Of a stretch of DNA of 27,734 nucleotides, positions 8,528-16,200 are shown piece after piece. The notes beneath the pieces are model-generated. The model was not told the DNA's origin, made no database searches, and saw nothing but the letters and a program-made list of their open reading frames with translations. The stretch comes from an uncultured Bacteroides sp. (GTDB taxonomy: Bacteria > Bacteroidota > Bacteroidia > Bacteroidales > Bacteroidaceae): contig CAMTFK010000039.1 in the NCBI GenBank assembly GCA_947071285.1, forward strand, positions 1 to 27,734. The letters run 5' to 3'. Every line of letters begins with the position of its first letter. Within the stretch, counting starts at the first letter, position 1. Made by a program: the position numbers and the translations under genes.

Positions 8528-8558
8528 TTTAAAAACAGGTATAAGTGAATTTCTTTTG
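8528..8558 (+). promoter_or_regulatory. Possible ridA promoter
   Basis: TTTA at 8528-8531, a 19-bp spacer and TTCTTTTG at 8551-8558 resemble the Bacteroides TTTG / TAnnTTTG pair with one mismatch in each box. Transcription would begin near 8565, leaving a leader of about 100 nt. The match is weak. Confidence 0.3.
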
Positions 8559-8664
8559 TGTATAATTCTATAAGGTAAATGCATGAACTTTCAGAATACT
8601 GCATATAATGCCGGTTTTTTTTCAGAATTAATTATAAATTGTTGAATATTAAAATTATATCGGA

Positions 8665-9039
8665 ATGAAAAAAGTAATTTGCAGCCAGAAGGCACCGGGA
8701 GCTATTGGCCCTTACAGCCAGGCTATTGAGGCGAATGGAATGATATTTGTGTCCGGTCAGCTACCTATTGACGCAGCTACCGGAAAGATGGCAGAAGGTG
8801 CTGAAGCACAGGCGCGCCAGTCATTGGAGAACATCAAACACATCCTTGGAGAAGCAGGGCTGACGATGGCGAATATCGTCAAGACCACAGTTTTCCTGGA
8901 GGATATGTCGTTGTTTGCCGATATGAATAAGGTATATGCTACCTATTTTGACGGTGATTTTCCCGCTCGTTCGGCTGTTGCCGTGAAGGCTTTGCCGAAA
9001 GATGCTTTAGTGGAGATTGAGTGCATCGCGGTTCGCTAA
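8665..9039 (+). CDS. ridA: RidA family enamine/imine deaminase
   Basis: RidA hydrolyses reactive enamine and imine intermediates, such as 2-aminoacrylate released by PLP enzymes, to keto acids and ammonia. This protects PLP-dependent enzymes in the cytoplasm. The 124 aa match the compact trimeric family. Visible motifs are APGAIGPYSQAIEANGMIFVSGQ (in two parts), ENIKHILGEAGL, and PARSAVAVKALPKDALVEIE with the conserved substrate-binding Arg and C-terminal Glu. The ATG at 8665 starts MKKVICSQKAPG. The last 33 bp overlap the 3' end of folC on the other strand, and a likely terminator for this gene lies inside folC. Confidence 0.94.
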   Translation: MKKVICSQKAPGAIGPYSQAIEANGMIFVSGQLPIDAATGKMAEGAEAQARQSLENIKHILGEAGLTMANIVKTTVFLEDMSLFADMNKVYATYFDGDFPARSAVAVKALPKDALVEIECIAVR

Positions 9040-10260
9040 CAGATCAGCCACAATAAAGCTACTGCCTCCCACGAAGATAAAGTCTTCCGGGAGGCTTTTT
9101 TCTTGTGCGGCGCGCACAGCAGAGGGAACATCCGAATAGCAATTTCCTTGTAATCCTGCTTCAGAGGCAAGCAGGGCAAGCTCTTTTTCGGGCAATGCAC
9201 GCTTTACGCTGGCTTTTGTGAAATAATATTCGGCATCTTTGGGCAATAGTGCCAATACTCCGCGTATGTCTTTGTCGTTCACCATGCCTATAATCATGTG
9301 CAGCTTTCTGTAAGACTGCTCCTTTAGCTGCTCTGTGATATAAGTAATCCCGCCTACATTATGTCCTGTATCGCATATCAGGGTAGGGGTATCCTGTAGT
9401 TTCTGCCAGCGCCCCGTCAATCCGGTCAGCTCGCAGACGTGTGCGAAACCACTACGGACGGCTTGTTCATTCAGCTTGTATCCGATTTTCTGTAGTTGCG
9501 GGATAGCTGTAAGCAAAGTACGGGTATTTTTAGTTTGATATAATCCTTTCAGTTCACATTCCAGTCCGGGATAATCATTCTTTTCATTTTCTTCTGCGAA
9601 GAAAATAGGAGCTCCGGTTTCAAGGGCTTTCTTTGCGAATACAGGCTTCGTTTCGGAGGTTGTTTCTCCAATTACTACAGGAGTTTTGCTTTTAATGATG
9701 CCGGCTTTTTCTCCTGCTATCTTTTCCAATGTATCTCCCAGGAACTGGGTGTGGTCAAAACTGATATTGGTGATGATACATAAATCCGGTTGTATGATGT
9801 TGGTGCAGTCTAGCCTTCCGCCAAGGCCTACCTCAATAACAGCCACATCCACGTGCTCGTCAGAGAAATAGCAGAATGCCATGGCTGTAGTCAATTCAAA
9901 GAAAGAAGGATGCAATGGTTCGAAGAAATTCCGTTCTTCTTCCACAAATCTCACCACGTAGTCTTCGGGAATCGGCTGACCGTTTACCCGGATGCGTTCG
10001 CGGAAATCCACAAGATGCGGAGATGTGTATAAGCCCACCCTGTATCCTGCTTCCTGCAAGATTGCAGCAAGGGTGTGTGAGCATGACCCCTTTCCGTTTG
10101 TTCCTCCTACATGGATGCTGTGGAAGTTGCGGTGTGGATGTCCGAAATGTTTGTCTAAAGTCAGTGTATTCTCCAATCCTTCCTTGTATGCCGAACTTCC
10201 CACCTGCTGGAACATGGGGACACTGTTATATAAGTATAATAAAGTGTTCTGATAATCCAT
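9007..10260 (-). CDS. folC: Bifunctional folylpolyglutamate synthase / dihydrofolate synthase
   Basis: FolC ligates glutamate to dihydropteroate, forming dihydrofolate, and then extends the polyglutamate tail on folates, using ATP. The 417 aa match the family. The Mur-ligase P-loop reads GTNGKGS at 53-59, followed by TSPHLVDFRERIRVNG. Next come the FFELTTAMAFCYF and VIEVGLGGRLDCTN motifs and ISFDHTQFLGDTLEKIAGEKAGI, quoted in part. The C-terminal domain contains DTGHNVGG and the closing FVGGSSFIVADLL. It starts at the ATG complement at 10260, behind a well-formed Bacteroides promoter module. Its 3' end overlaps ridA tail to tail. Confidence 0.95.
   Translation of the reverse strand: MDYQNTLLYLYNSVPMFQQVGSSAYKEGLENTLTLDKHFGHPHRNFHSIHVGGTNGKGSCSHTLAAILQEAGYRVGLYTSPHLVDFRERIRVNGQPIPEDYVVRFVEEERNFFEPLHPSFFELTTAMAFCYFSDEHVDVAVIEVGLGGRLDCTNIIQPDLCIITNISFDHTQFLGDTLEKIAGEKAGIIKSKTPVVIGETTSETKPVFAKKALETGAPIFFAEENEKNDYPGLECELKGLYQTKNTRTLLTAIPQLQKIGYKLNEQAVRSGFAHVCELTGLTGRWQKLQDTPTLICDTGHNVGGITYITEQLKEQSYRKLHMIIGMVNDKDIRGVLALLPKDAEYYFTKASVKRALPEKELALLASEAGLQGNCYSDVPSAVRAAQEKSLPEDFIFVGGSSFIVADLLANRDALNLH
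9064..9101 (+). terminator. ridA intrinsic terminator embedded in folC coding sequence
   Basis: GCCTCCC at 9064-9070 pairs perfectly with GGGAGGC at 9089-9095. An inner GAAGA / TCTTC stem (9073-9077 and 9083-9087) closes a 5-nt loop, and six T residues follow at 9096-9101. It starts 25 nt after the ridA stop codon on the same strand. The same bases encode the conserved LPEDFIFVGG region of folC on the opposite strand. Confidence 0.75.
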
Positions 10261-10323
10261 CTTTTTAAATATTTAACGAGAAAGGAAACCATCCTTTCTT
10301 TTTAATTCCTATCTTAGAAGCTG

Positions 10324-10371
10324 CAAAGATAATGCAAACCGAGAGCAGAATAAAATGAACTTGTTCATTTT
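10324..10371 (-). promoter_or_regulatory. folC promoter module: -7 box TATCTTTG with upstream palindrome
   Basis: On the minus strand TATCTTTG (10324-10331) is a full TAnnTTTG match about 64 bp before the folC ATG. A perfect 9+2+9 palindrome, AAAATGAAC-tt-GTTCATTTT, covers 10352-10371. The same pieces at the same spacing occur in front of the DUF4494 gene. The -33 element would be the TTTTA part overlapping the palindrome, a weak match to TTTG. Confidence 0.6.
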
Positions 10372-10402
10372 TTATGCCGAGGTACAGCTTGTCTTCGTTT
10401 TG
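10371..10402 (+). promoter_or_regulatory. Possible phoH promoter
   Basis: TTTA at 10371-10374, a 20-bp spacer and TCGTTTTG at 10395-10402 approximate the Bacteroides promoter with one mismatch per box. Transcription would start about 30 nt before the phoH ATG. The location, back to back with the folC promoter, is sensible, but the sequence match is modest. Confidence 0.3.
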
Positions 10403-10438
10403 GAGACAAATATATCAACAATTTAAATCTAATTGAGT

Positions 10439-11764
10439 ATGGGAGCAAAGAAAAATTTTGTGATTGATACCAACGTAATCCTTCACGATTACAACTGCCT
10501 TAAAAATTTTCAAGAGAACGACATTTACCTTCCCATCGTGGTCCTTGAAGAATTGGATAAATTCAAGAAAGGGAATGAACAGATAAACTTCAATGCCCGT
10601 GAATTTCTCCGCGAACTCGATTTAATTACCGATGACAATCTTTTTACCAAAGGTGCTTCTTTAGGTGAAGGACTGGGACGTTTGTTTGTGATAGCCGGAA
10701 CCGTGGATGCTCCGGATGTGCATGATTCTTTCCCGGAACGCATTCCGGATCATCTGATTCTGTGTGTGGTTGACTGGCTGACACGGGAAAAGAAAAACAT
10801 GAAAACCATTTTGGTGACGAAAGATGTGAACCTGCGCATGAAAGCACGCTCCATAGGTTTGCTTTGCGAAGACTACATCAACGATAAAGTTATTAATGCC
10901 GATATATTTGAGAAATCAAATGAGATCTTCGAAGGAATCGATCCTTCTTTGATAGACAGGATTTATTCTTCCAGAGAGGGGTTGGATATTAACGAGTTTG
11001 ACTTCAAAGATATTATTCATCCGAATGAATGCTTTATCCTGAAGAGTGACCGGAATAGTGTTTTGGCACGTAATAACCCCTTTACGCATACCATTTGCCG
11101 GGTGAATAAGACAAAGAATTATGGGATTGAGCCAAGAAATGCCGAGCAAAGTTTTGCTTTTGAGGTTCTGAACGATCCTAATATAAAGTTGGTTGCCCTG
11201 ACAGGTAAGGCGGGTACGGGAAAGACATTGCTGGCTTTGGCAGCCGCTCTTAGTCAGATGAATGATTATAAGCAGATTTTGCTGGCACGTCCCATCGTTG
11301 CTTTGTCCAATAAGGATATCGGTTTTCTGCCGGGTGATGCGAAAGAAAAAGTAGCTCCTTATATGCAACCTTTGTTCGATAATCTGAATGTCATCAAGCA
11401 TCAGTTTGCCTCCAATTCCACAGAGGTGAAGCGACTGGACGATATGCAGAAAAGTGACCAGCTTGTAATTGAAGCATTGGCTTTCATCCGCGGACGCAGT
11501 TTGAGTGAGACTTATTGCATCATTGACGAAGCGCAAAATTTGACTCCGCATGAGATAAAAACCATTATTACCCGTGCCGGCGAAGGAACTAAAATGGTGT
11601 TTACCGGTGATATCCAACAAATTGACCAACCCTATCTGGATACTCAGTCCAATGGCTTGGTTTACATGATTGATCGTATGAAAGATCAGAATCTTTTTGC
11701 TCATGTAAATTTGTTAAAAGGAGAACGGAGCCAGCTAAGCGAATTGGCTAGTAATTTGATGTAA
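10439..11764 (+). CDS. PIN domain-PhoH ATPase fusion (PhoH2-like)
   Basis: This is a probable RNA-acting ATPase joined to a PIN-type endonuclease domain, the PhoH2 arrangement. Related proteins unwind and cut RNA. The N-terminal PIN domain (about 1-140) shows acidic residues in FVIDTNVILHD, VVLEELDKFK and ILVTKDVNLRMKA. The C-terminal PhoH domain carries Walker A GKAGTGKT at 256-263, ILLARPIVALSNKDIGFLPGD in two parts, and Walker B YCIIDEAQNLTPHEIKTIITR in part, followed by MVFTGDIQQIDQP. I use the ATG at 10439 (441 aa) rather than the in-frame TTG two codons earlier, because MGAKKNFVIDTN is the natural start. It ends at a strong terminator. Confidence 0.9.
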   Translation: MGAKKNFVIDTNVILHDYNCLKNFQENDIYLPIVVLEELDKFKKGNEQINFNAREFLRELDLITDDNLFTKGASLGEGLGRLFVIAGTVDAPDVHDSFPERIPDHLILCVVDWLTREKKNMKTILVTKDVNLRMKARSIGLLCEDYINDKVINADIFEKSNEIFEGIDPSLIDRIYSSREGLDINEFDFKDIIHPNECFILKSDRNSVLARNNPFTHTICRVNKTKNYGIEPRNAEQSFAFEVLNDPNIKLVALTGKAGTGKTLLALAAALSQMNDYKQILLARPIVALSNKDIGFLPGDAKEKVAPYMQPLFDNLNVIKHQFASNSTEVKRLDDMQKSDQLVIEALAFIRGRSLSETYCIIDEAQNLTPHEIKTIITRAGEGTKMVFTGDIQQIDQPYLDTQSNGLVYMIDRMKDQNLFAHVNLLKGERSQLSELASNLM

Positions 11765-11788
11765 CAGAGCTCTGTAGACAGTAAATAA

Positions 11789-11832
11789 GGTGGCAAGGTT
11801 GTACCCGCAACTTTGCCACCATTTAATTTTAT
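11789..11832 (+). terminator. Terminator after phoH
   Basis: A 13-bp stem (11789-11801 with 11808-11820, one G-T wobble) has a 6-nt loop. It is followed by ATTTAATTTTAT, a T-rich but interrupted tail. It lies 24 bp beyond the phoH stop and before the next gene's promoter. Confidence 0.75.
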
Positions 11833-11852
11833 CACACAATTTCATTCTTTTC

Positions 11853-11885
11853 TTGTCCAGATTGATAAAAAATAATGTATCTTTG
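11853..11885 (+). promoter_or_regulatory. Promoter for the nucleotide-sugar dehydratase gene
   Basis: TATCTTTG at 11878-11885 is a full match to the Bacteroides -7 box. A TTG at 11853-11855, with a 22-bp spacer, can serve as -33. The start codon is 29 bp downstream of the -7 box, so the leader would be short. Confidence 0.6.
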
Positions 11886-11914
11886 CCTCGCCTAAAACAA
11901 AACTGTCAAACGAA

Positions 11915-13822
11915 ATGAAACATAAATTTTTTCATCGTTACCTTTCAGCAAAGGTATTGCCGATTTGGACTATTCTGTTGATTGATGTACTGATAATCGT
12001 CGTATCCAGCCTGTTGGCCTATGCGCTTAGATATGATTTCAGGAGTATTTTTCTGGAATCCTCTACCATCGACAAAACGATTGTATGGACGGTCATTGTC
12101 AACTTAGTCTTTTTCCGTGTGTTCCGCACATACTCCAATGTGTTGCGTTTTTCTTCGTTCATAGATATCATGCGCATCTTCGTTTCATTGACGGTGTCCT
12201 ATGCACTGCTGATGATTTCAAGTGTACTTCTGGCAGGCTATATGGATATTCGTTTAGCGCCTGTAAGCGTGCTGTTTATGGCCTATATTATCAGCTTTGC
12301 CATGATGTCTTGTTCGCGCATTGTAGTGAAGATGTTTTATGAACTTCTGAACTTTGACGGAAGTCATAGTGCCAATGTCTTCATTTATGGCGCTAAAGAA
12401 GCCGGAGTAAATATTGCCAAGGCATTGCGTGTGAACTTGCGTAACCATTACCGGTTGCGTGGATTTATTGCTGATGAGCCGGAGCTGATTAATAAGGTGA
12501 TGATGGGAGTGAGAGTATTCCCTAATGACGAGTCGTTGATTGATGTGCTGAGCGACCGCGATGTGCATACCATCATCATTTCTCCTGCCAAGATGGAGGA
12601 ACTGAAAAAGTCTGATATGGCTGACCGACTTCTGGCACATAACATCAAAATGATGACAGCGCCTCCTCTAAGCGAATGGAGCGGACAGACCCTGAACCGT
12701 ACTCAACTGAAAGAAATTCAGATTGAAGATTTGCTGCAACGAAATCCGATTGAAATAGACATTCATAAGGTAGCTTCGCACCTGGAAGGAAAACGAGTGA
12801 TGATTACCGGTGCTGCCGGTTCTATCGGTAGCGAGATTATGCGTCAGGTAGCTTCTTTCAATCCATACAAATTGATTCTGATTGACCAGGCGGAAACTCC
12901 ATTGCATGATATTCGTCTGGAGCTACAAGACCGCTGGCGCGATATTGATGCGGAAACAATCATTGCGGATATCTCCAATGCTACACGCATGGAGGATATT
13001 TTCAAGGAGTTCAAGCCACAGTATATTTTCCATGCAGCCGCTTATAAGCATGTGCCGATGATGGAGGACAACGTTTCCGAATCTATCCAGATAAATGTGT
13101 TCGGAACCCGTACGCTGGCCGATTTAGCAGTGAAATATGGTGCTGAGAAGTTTGTTATGATTTCTACGGATAAAGCTGTGAACCCGACGAATGTAATGGG
13201 ATGCTCCAAGCGTATCTGTGAAATCTATGTACAGTCTTTATCTAAGAAGCTGCAACAAAAAGGTGGACATGTGACGCAGTTCATCACCACGCGTTTTGGT
13301 AATGTATTAGGTTCTAATGGTTCGGTGATACCTCGTTTCCGCGATCAGATACAACGTGGTGGTCCGGTGACCGTAACGCATCCTGAAATTATCCGTTACT
13401 TCATGACTATTCCCGAAGCTTGCCGTCTGGTGCTTGAAGCCGGTAGTATGGGTAATGGAGGTGAGATTTATATCTTCGACATGGGTAAGCCTGTGAAGAT
13501 TGTGGACCTTGCTAAACGTATGATAAGCCTTTCCGGACGCACGGATGTAAAGATTGAGTTTACCGGTTTACGTCATGGCGAGAAACTGTATGAAGAATTG
13601 CTTAATGTGAAAGAATTGACGAAGCCTACTTATCATGAGAAGATTATGATTGCTACGGTTCGTGAGTACGATTATGATGAAGTGAAAGAGCGTATCCAGA
13701 AGCTGATAGACGTAAGTTACACTTACGATCAAATGAAGATTGTATCGGCAATGAAGGATATTGTTCCTGAATTTATCAGCAAGAATTCATGCTTCGAAGC
13801 ACTGGACAAGAAGGAGGGTTAA
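11915..13822 (+). CDS. Membrane nucleoside-diphosphate-sugar 4,6-dehydratase (WbpM/CapD/FlaA1-like)
   Basis: It is predicted to convert UDP-GlcNAc, or a similar UDP-sugar, to a 4-keto-6-deoxy sugar for capsule or O-antigen-like polysaccharides at the inner membrane. The 635 aa match the long form. The N-terminus (about 15-125) holds four to five membrane helices, beginning WTILLIDVLIIVVSSLLAYAL in part. A CoA-binding-like Rossmann domain follows (about 150-265). The SDR domain begins with TGAAGSIGSE, whose nucleotide-binding glycines lie at 299-305. Its active site reads STDK at 417-420 and MGCSK at 428-432, so Met replaces the usual catalytic Tyr, as in the FlaA1/WbpM group. No glycosyltransferases lie nearby, so it is probably a housekeeping supplier of sugar. 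Confidence 0.92.
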   Translation: MKHKFFHRYLSAKVLPIWTILLIDVLIIVVSSLLAYALRYDFRSIFLESSTIDKTIVWTVIVNLVFFRVFRTYSNVLRFSSFIDIMRIFVSLTVSYALLMISSVLLAGYMDIRLAPVSVLFMAYIISFAMMSCSRIVVKMFYELLNFDGSHSANVFIYGAKEAGVNIAKALRVNLRNHYRLRGFIADEPELINKVMMGVRVFPNDESLIDVLSDRDVHTIIISPAKMEELKKSDMADRLLAHNIKMMTAPPLSEWSGQTLNRTQLKEIQIEDLLQRNPIEIDIHKVASHLEGKRVMITGAAGSIGSEIMRQVASFNPYKLILIDQAETPLHDIRLELQDRWRDIDAETIIADISNATRMEDIFKEFKPQYIFHAAAYKHVPMMEDNVSESIQINVFGTRTLADLAVKYGAEKFVMISTDKAVNPTNVMGCSKRICEIYVQSLSKKLQQKGGHVTQFITTRFGNVLGSNGSVIPRFRDQIQRGGPVTVTHPEIIRYFMTIPEACRLVLEAGSMGNGGEIYIFDMGKPVKIVDLAKRMISLSGRTDVKIEFTGLRHGEKLYEELLNVKELTKPTYHEKIMIATVREYDYDEVKERIQKLIDVSYTYDQMKIVSAMKDIVPEFISKNSCFEALDKKEG

Positions 13823-13859
13823 AGTAAGAGAAGTTTCTGTAAAGGGAAGTACCTATAAT

Positions 13860-13920
13860 TGTAATGCCCCGTAACAATATATGTTAGATATGCTAACAAT
13901 ATATGTTGCGGGGCATTACA
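13860..13920. terminator. Large hairpin between convergent genes
   Basis: A 12-bp perfect outer stem, TGTAATGCCCCG with CGGGGCATTACA (13860-13871 with 13909-13920), encloses two direct copies of AACAATATATGTT at 13873-13885 and 13895-13907. Each copy is itself nearly palindromic. The outer AACA/TGTT can extend the stem. It lies between the 3' ends of the dehydratase gene and the opposing dihydroorotate dehydrogenase-like gene, so it probably acts as a two-way terminator even though no long T-run follows. Confidence 0.6.
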
Positions 13921-13947
13921 TATAATGATATGTTGTGTAGTTCCTGC

Positions 13948-14925
13948 TTATTTCCTGCTGGAGAAATACTTCATGAACTGTGTGCGCTCGAAGGTGTTTA
14001 CACCGTTCAAATCGCTTACATTCAGCATTCCCTTGAACTGGGAAATTGTTTTCATGCCTTTACGGTCCATCCACAAATTCATGAAGCGGATGTATTCGCC
14101 TACAAGGGCATAACTGTTCTGATAGAATGCACTACAAATTTCTACCGCCGAGGCTCCTGCAAGGATTGTCTTAATGACGCTTTCGGGAGAATGAATACCA
14201 CCCGATGCTGCATAATCCAACTTGTTCACAGCCGCAGAAGCAATACCTATCCAGCGCAACGTTTTTACTAAATCAGTTCCTGTGCTGAATACATTTCCTG
14301 ATATTTGCTTCATCTTTTCGATGTCGATGTCCGGCTGATAGAAGCGGTTGAACAATACAACTGCGGCAGCCCCGTTGGCATATAACTGGTCTATCAATGC
14401 TATCGGATTAGTCAGGTTGTCTCCCAACTTCATGATGATAGGGATGTTTACTGTCTTTTTGATATGGCTGAGAATATCGATGTGACGTTGTTCAAAGGAA
14501 CCGTAATTGTACTGTACATCGGTTTGGAGAGCCAGGATATTGATTTCTATTGCATCAGCTCCTGCGGTTTCCATTTGTTTGGCAAAGTCCACCCATTCGG
14601 CATCCTGATAGCAATTGATGCTGGCAATGACAGGAATGGGACATACCTTTTTAGTCTCTTTTATTAGCTCCAGATATTCTGACAGTTTATGTTGGCGGAT
14701 GTATTCTACCAGATAATCACTGCCTTCGGGATACATATTTGGATCTCCCAACCAGTCGGCCTCCAACATGATTTGTTCTTCAAAAAGAGATTTGAGAACA
14801 ATGGCACCGACACCGGCTTCATAGAATTTCTGATTTTTTTCAGCGCTGTCAGTTAAGCCAGAGCTGCTGACGATAATCGGGTTTCTTAATTCTAACCCGG
14901 CAAAAGTAGTTTTTAATGTTGCCAT
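13948..14925 (-). CDS. Dihydroorotate dehydrogenase-like flavoprotein, catalytic loop not recognisable
   Basis: The 325-aa protein has the FMN-binding TIM-barrel pattern of the PyrD family. It shows LELRNPIIVSSSGLTDSAEK in part, GVGAIVLKSLFEEQI, VIASINCYQDAEWVDFAKQM, IPIIMKLGDN with the flavin-contacting Lys, and the phosphate-binding ASGGIHSPE near 240-248. The active-site loop, normally NxSCPN, reads EINILALQTD at 127-136, with no catalytic Cys or Ser where one is expected. It may thus act on another substrate and should not be assumed to be the pyrimidine enzyme. The start is MATLKTTF at 14925; a longer frame would run into yggS. It is the last gene of a three-gene operon, 23 bp after yggS. 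Confidence 0.8.
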   Translation of the reverse strand: MATLKTTFAGLELRNPIIVSSSGLTDSAEKNQKFYEAGVGAIVLKSLFEEQIMLEADWLGDPNMYPEGSDYLVEYIRQHKLSEYLELIKETKKVCPIPVIASINCYQDAEWVDFAKQMETAGADAIEINILALQTDVQYNYGSFEQRHIDILSHIKKTVNIPIIMKLGDNLTNPIALIDQLYANGAAAVVLFNRFYQPDIDIEKMKQISGNVFSTGTDLVKTLRWIGIASAAVNKLDYAASGGIHSPESVIKTILAGASAVEICSAFYQNSYALVGEYIRFMNLWMDRKGMKTISQFKGMLNVSDLNGVNTFERTQFMKYFSSRK

Positions 14926-14948
14926 GGTAATAATGTTTATTGAATGAT

Positions 14949-15617
14949 CTAATAAATTCTGTCTCCAAAAATCTTGCTTCCTACGCGTATCAGGGTACTT
15001 CCGGCAGCAATGGCCTGGTGATAGTCGTGGGACATTCCCATTGACAATTCCCGGAAAGCCGGCGTATCGGCAAACCATGAGTCCTTCACTTCTTTGAAGA
15101 AGCTACTTAATGAACAAAATTCTTTCTCTATTTGTTCATTGTCGTCCGTATTTGTTGCCATGCCCATCAGACCACATAATTGTATGTTACTGAGACTTTT
15201 CCACTCTCCGGCTGTCAACATCTCCCGGCATTCGTCAAAGCTGAAACCGAATTTGGTTTCTTCTTCTGCAATGTGAAGTTGCAACAAGCAGTTGACTACC
15301 TTTCCGGCTTTGGCTGCTTGTTTGTTAACCTCAATCAAAAGCTTGTATGAGTCAATTCCGTGGATAAGAGACACATAGGGGACAATGAACTTTATTTTAT
15401 TGGTTTGCAGATGTCCGATAAAGTGCCATTCGATATCTTTAGGAAGGCTTTCGTATTTGGCAGTCATTTCCTGCACCTTGCTTTCTCCGAACACTCGTTG
15501 TCCGGCGCGATAGGCTTCTTCTATCGCTTCATTGGGGTGGAATTTGGAAACTGCTACCAATCGTACCCCCGCAGGCAACTCATTAAGCACCTGTTGAAGA
15601 TTCTCTGCAATGTTCAT
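14949..15617 (-). CDS. yggS: YggS family pyridoxal phosphate homeostasis protein
   Basis: It binds PLP and helps keep free PLP and amino-acid pools in balance; no catalytic activity is firmly established for the family. The 222 aa match the family. The PLP-binding lysine is K25 in LVAVSKFHP. Further landmarks are VFGESKVQEM, DIEWHFIGHLQTNKIKFI in part, and SMGMSHDYHQAIAAGSTLIRVG in part near the C-terminus. It starts MNIAENLQ at 15617, 18 bp after the DUF4494 gene. Both it and RidA, elsewhere in the window, relate to PLP-enzyme chemistry, though they are not adjacent. Confidence 0.93.
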   Translation of the reverse strand: MNIAENLQQVLNELPAGVRLVAVSKFHPNEAIEEAYRAGQRVFGESKVQEMTAKYESLPKDIEWHFIGHLQTNKIKFIVPYVSLIHGIDSYKLLIEVNKQAAKAGKVVNCLLQLHIAEEETKFGFSFDECREMLTAGEWKSLSNIQLCGLMGMATNTDDNEQIEKEFCSLSSFFKEVKDSWFADTPAFRELSMGMSHDYHQAIAAGSTLIRVGSKIFGDRIY

Positions 15618-15635
15618 AATTGGATAAACAGGGAA

Positions 15636-16100
15636 TTAAACTTCAGGTTTGTCATTGGGTTCGGCGCTATACGGATATACATCCATAATCGCTGTTTCGC
15701 TGACTGATGCGATTTGATAATCGGCCATTGTGCCTTTCATGCCCTCGTCCAGTTTCTTAACGGCATCGCGCAGGTCGGCAGCTTGTACCAGTACCTGAGT
15801 GGATGTTTTCTTCTCAGCTCCGCTCTTTTCATCCAGAGTGATGAAAACCAACTTGCACTTGAACCAACGGTCGGCAGCCTCTTCTTCACTCGGAAATAAT
15901 TCGCTATAGTTGGCGCGTTTGATGTCCGATACTGTAAATTCTCCGGAGATGAACGGAGTCATTTCTTCTATGATACGCGCTTCCGCTTCCGTAAAGCTGA
16001 GTGCATCTACCAGATAAGGTTCGGTTACTTTCTTATTCATTCCATTCTCCATTACTTTCTCGTAACGGATTTTGCACTCAAACCATGTATGCATTGCCAT
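15636..16100 (-). CDS. DUF4494 domain-containing protein
   Basis: The function is unknown. The 154-aa soluble protein has no signal peptide or membrane segment. It shows TWFECKIRYEK, the phrase EPYLVDALSFTEAEARIIEEM in part, and a second similar strand, WFKCKLVFITLDEKSG. This suggests two copies of a small WFxCK beta unit in tandem. The pattern matches DUF4494, which to my knowledge is found in Bacteroidetes. It starts MAMHTWF at 16100; starting at the second Met, two codons later, is equally possible. As first gene of the operon with yggS and the flavoprotein, it lies behind a strong promoter module. Confidence 0.82.
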   Translation of the reverse strand: MAMHTWFECKIRYEKVMENGMNKKVTEPYLVDALSFTEAEARIIEEMTPFISGEFTVSDIKRANYSELFPSEEEAADRWFKCKLVFITLDEKSGAEKKTSTQVLVQAADLRDAVKKLDEGMKGTMADYQIASVSETAIMDVYPYSAEPNDKPEV

Positions 16101-16153
16101 AATTTCTTTGTTTTTTTAATTATGAATTTATATTCTTGTTATAAAACTGACCA

Positions 16154-16200
16154 CAAAGATAATGCAAACGGAGGGTAGAACGAAATGAATCTATTCATTT
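16154..16200 (-). promoter_or_regulatory. Promoter module of the DUF4494-yggS operon: -7 box with upstream palindrome
   Basis: TATCTTTG on the minus strand (16154-16161) is a full -7 match about 54 bp before the DUF4494 start. The palindrome AAATGAAT-ct-ATTCATTT lies at 16183-16200. The module is nearly the same as the one before folC, including the intervening GTTTGCAT next to the -7 box. Confidence 0.6.

Noticed and set aside
10433..10438. TTG start for phoH two codons upstream
   Set aside because: The ATG at 10439 gives the natural family N-terminus MGAKKNFVIDTN, so the rarer codon is not needed. The same reasoning applied to the TTG upstream of pstS.
13903..14271. 122-codon plus-strand frame after the dehydratase gene
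   Set aside because: It starts inside the two-way hairpin and runs antisense to the flavoprotein gene, with no domain.
14926..15078. 51-residue N-terminal extension of the dihydroorotate dehydrogenase-like protein
   Set aside because: It would overlap the 3' end of yggS, and its composition is unlike the family. MATLKTTF is the normal start.
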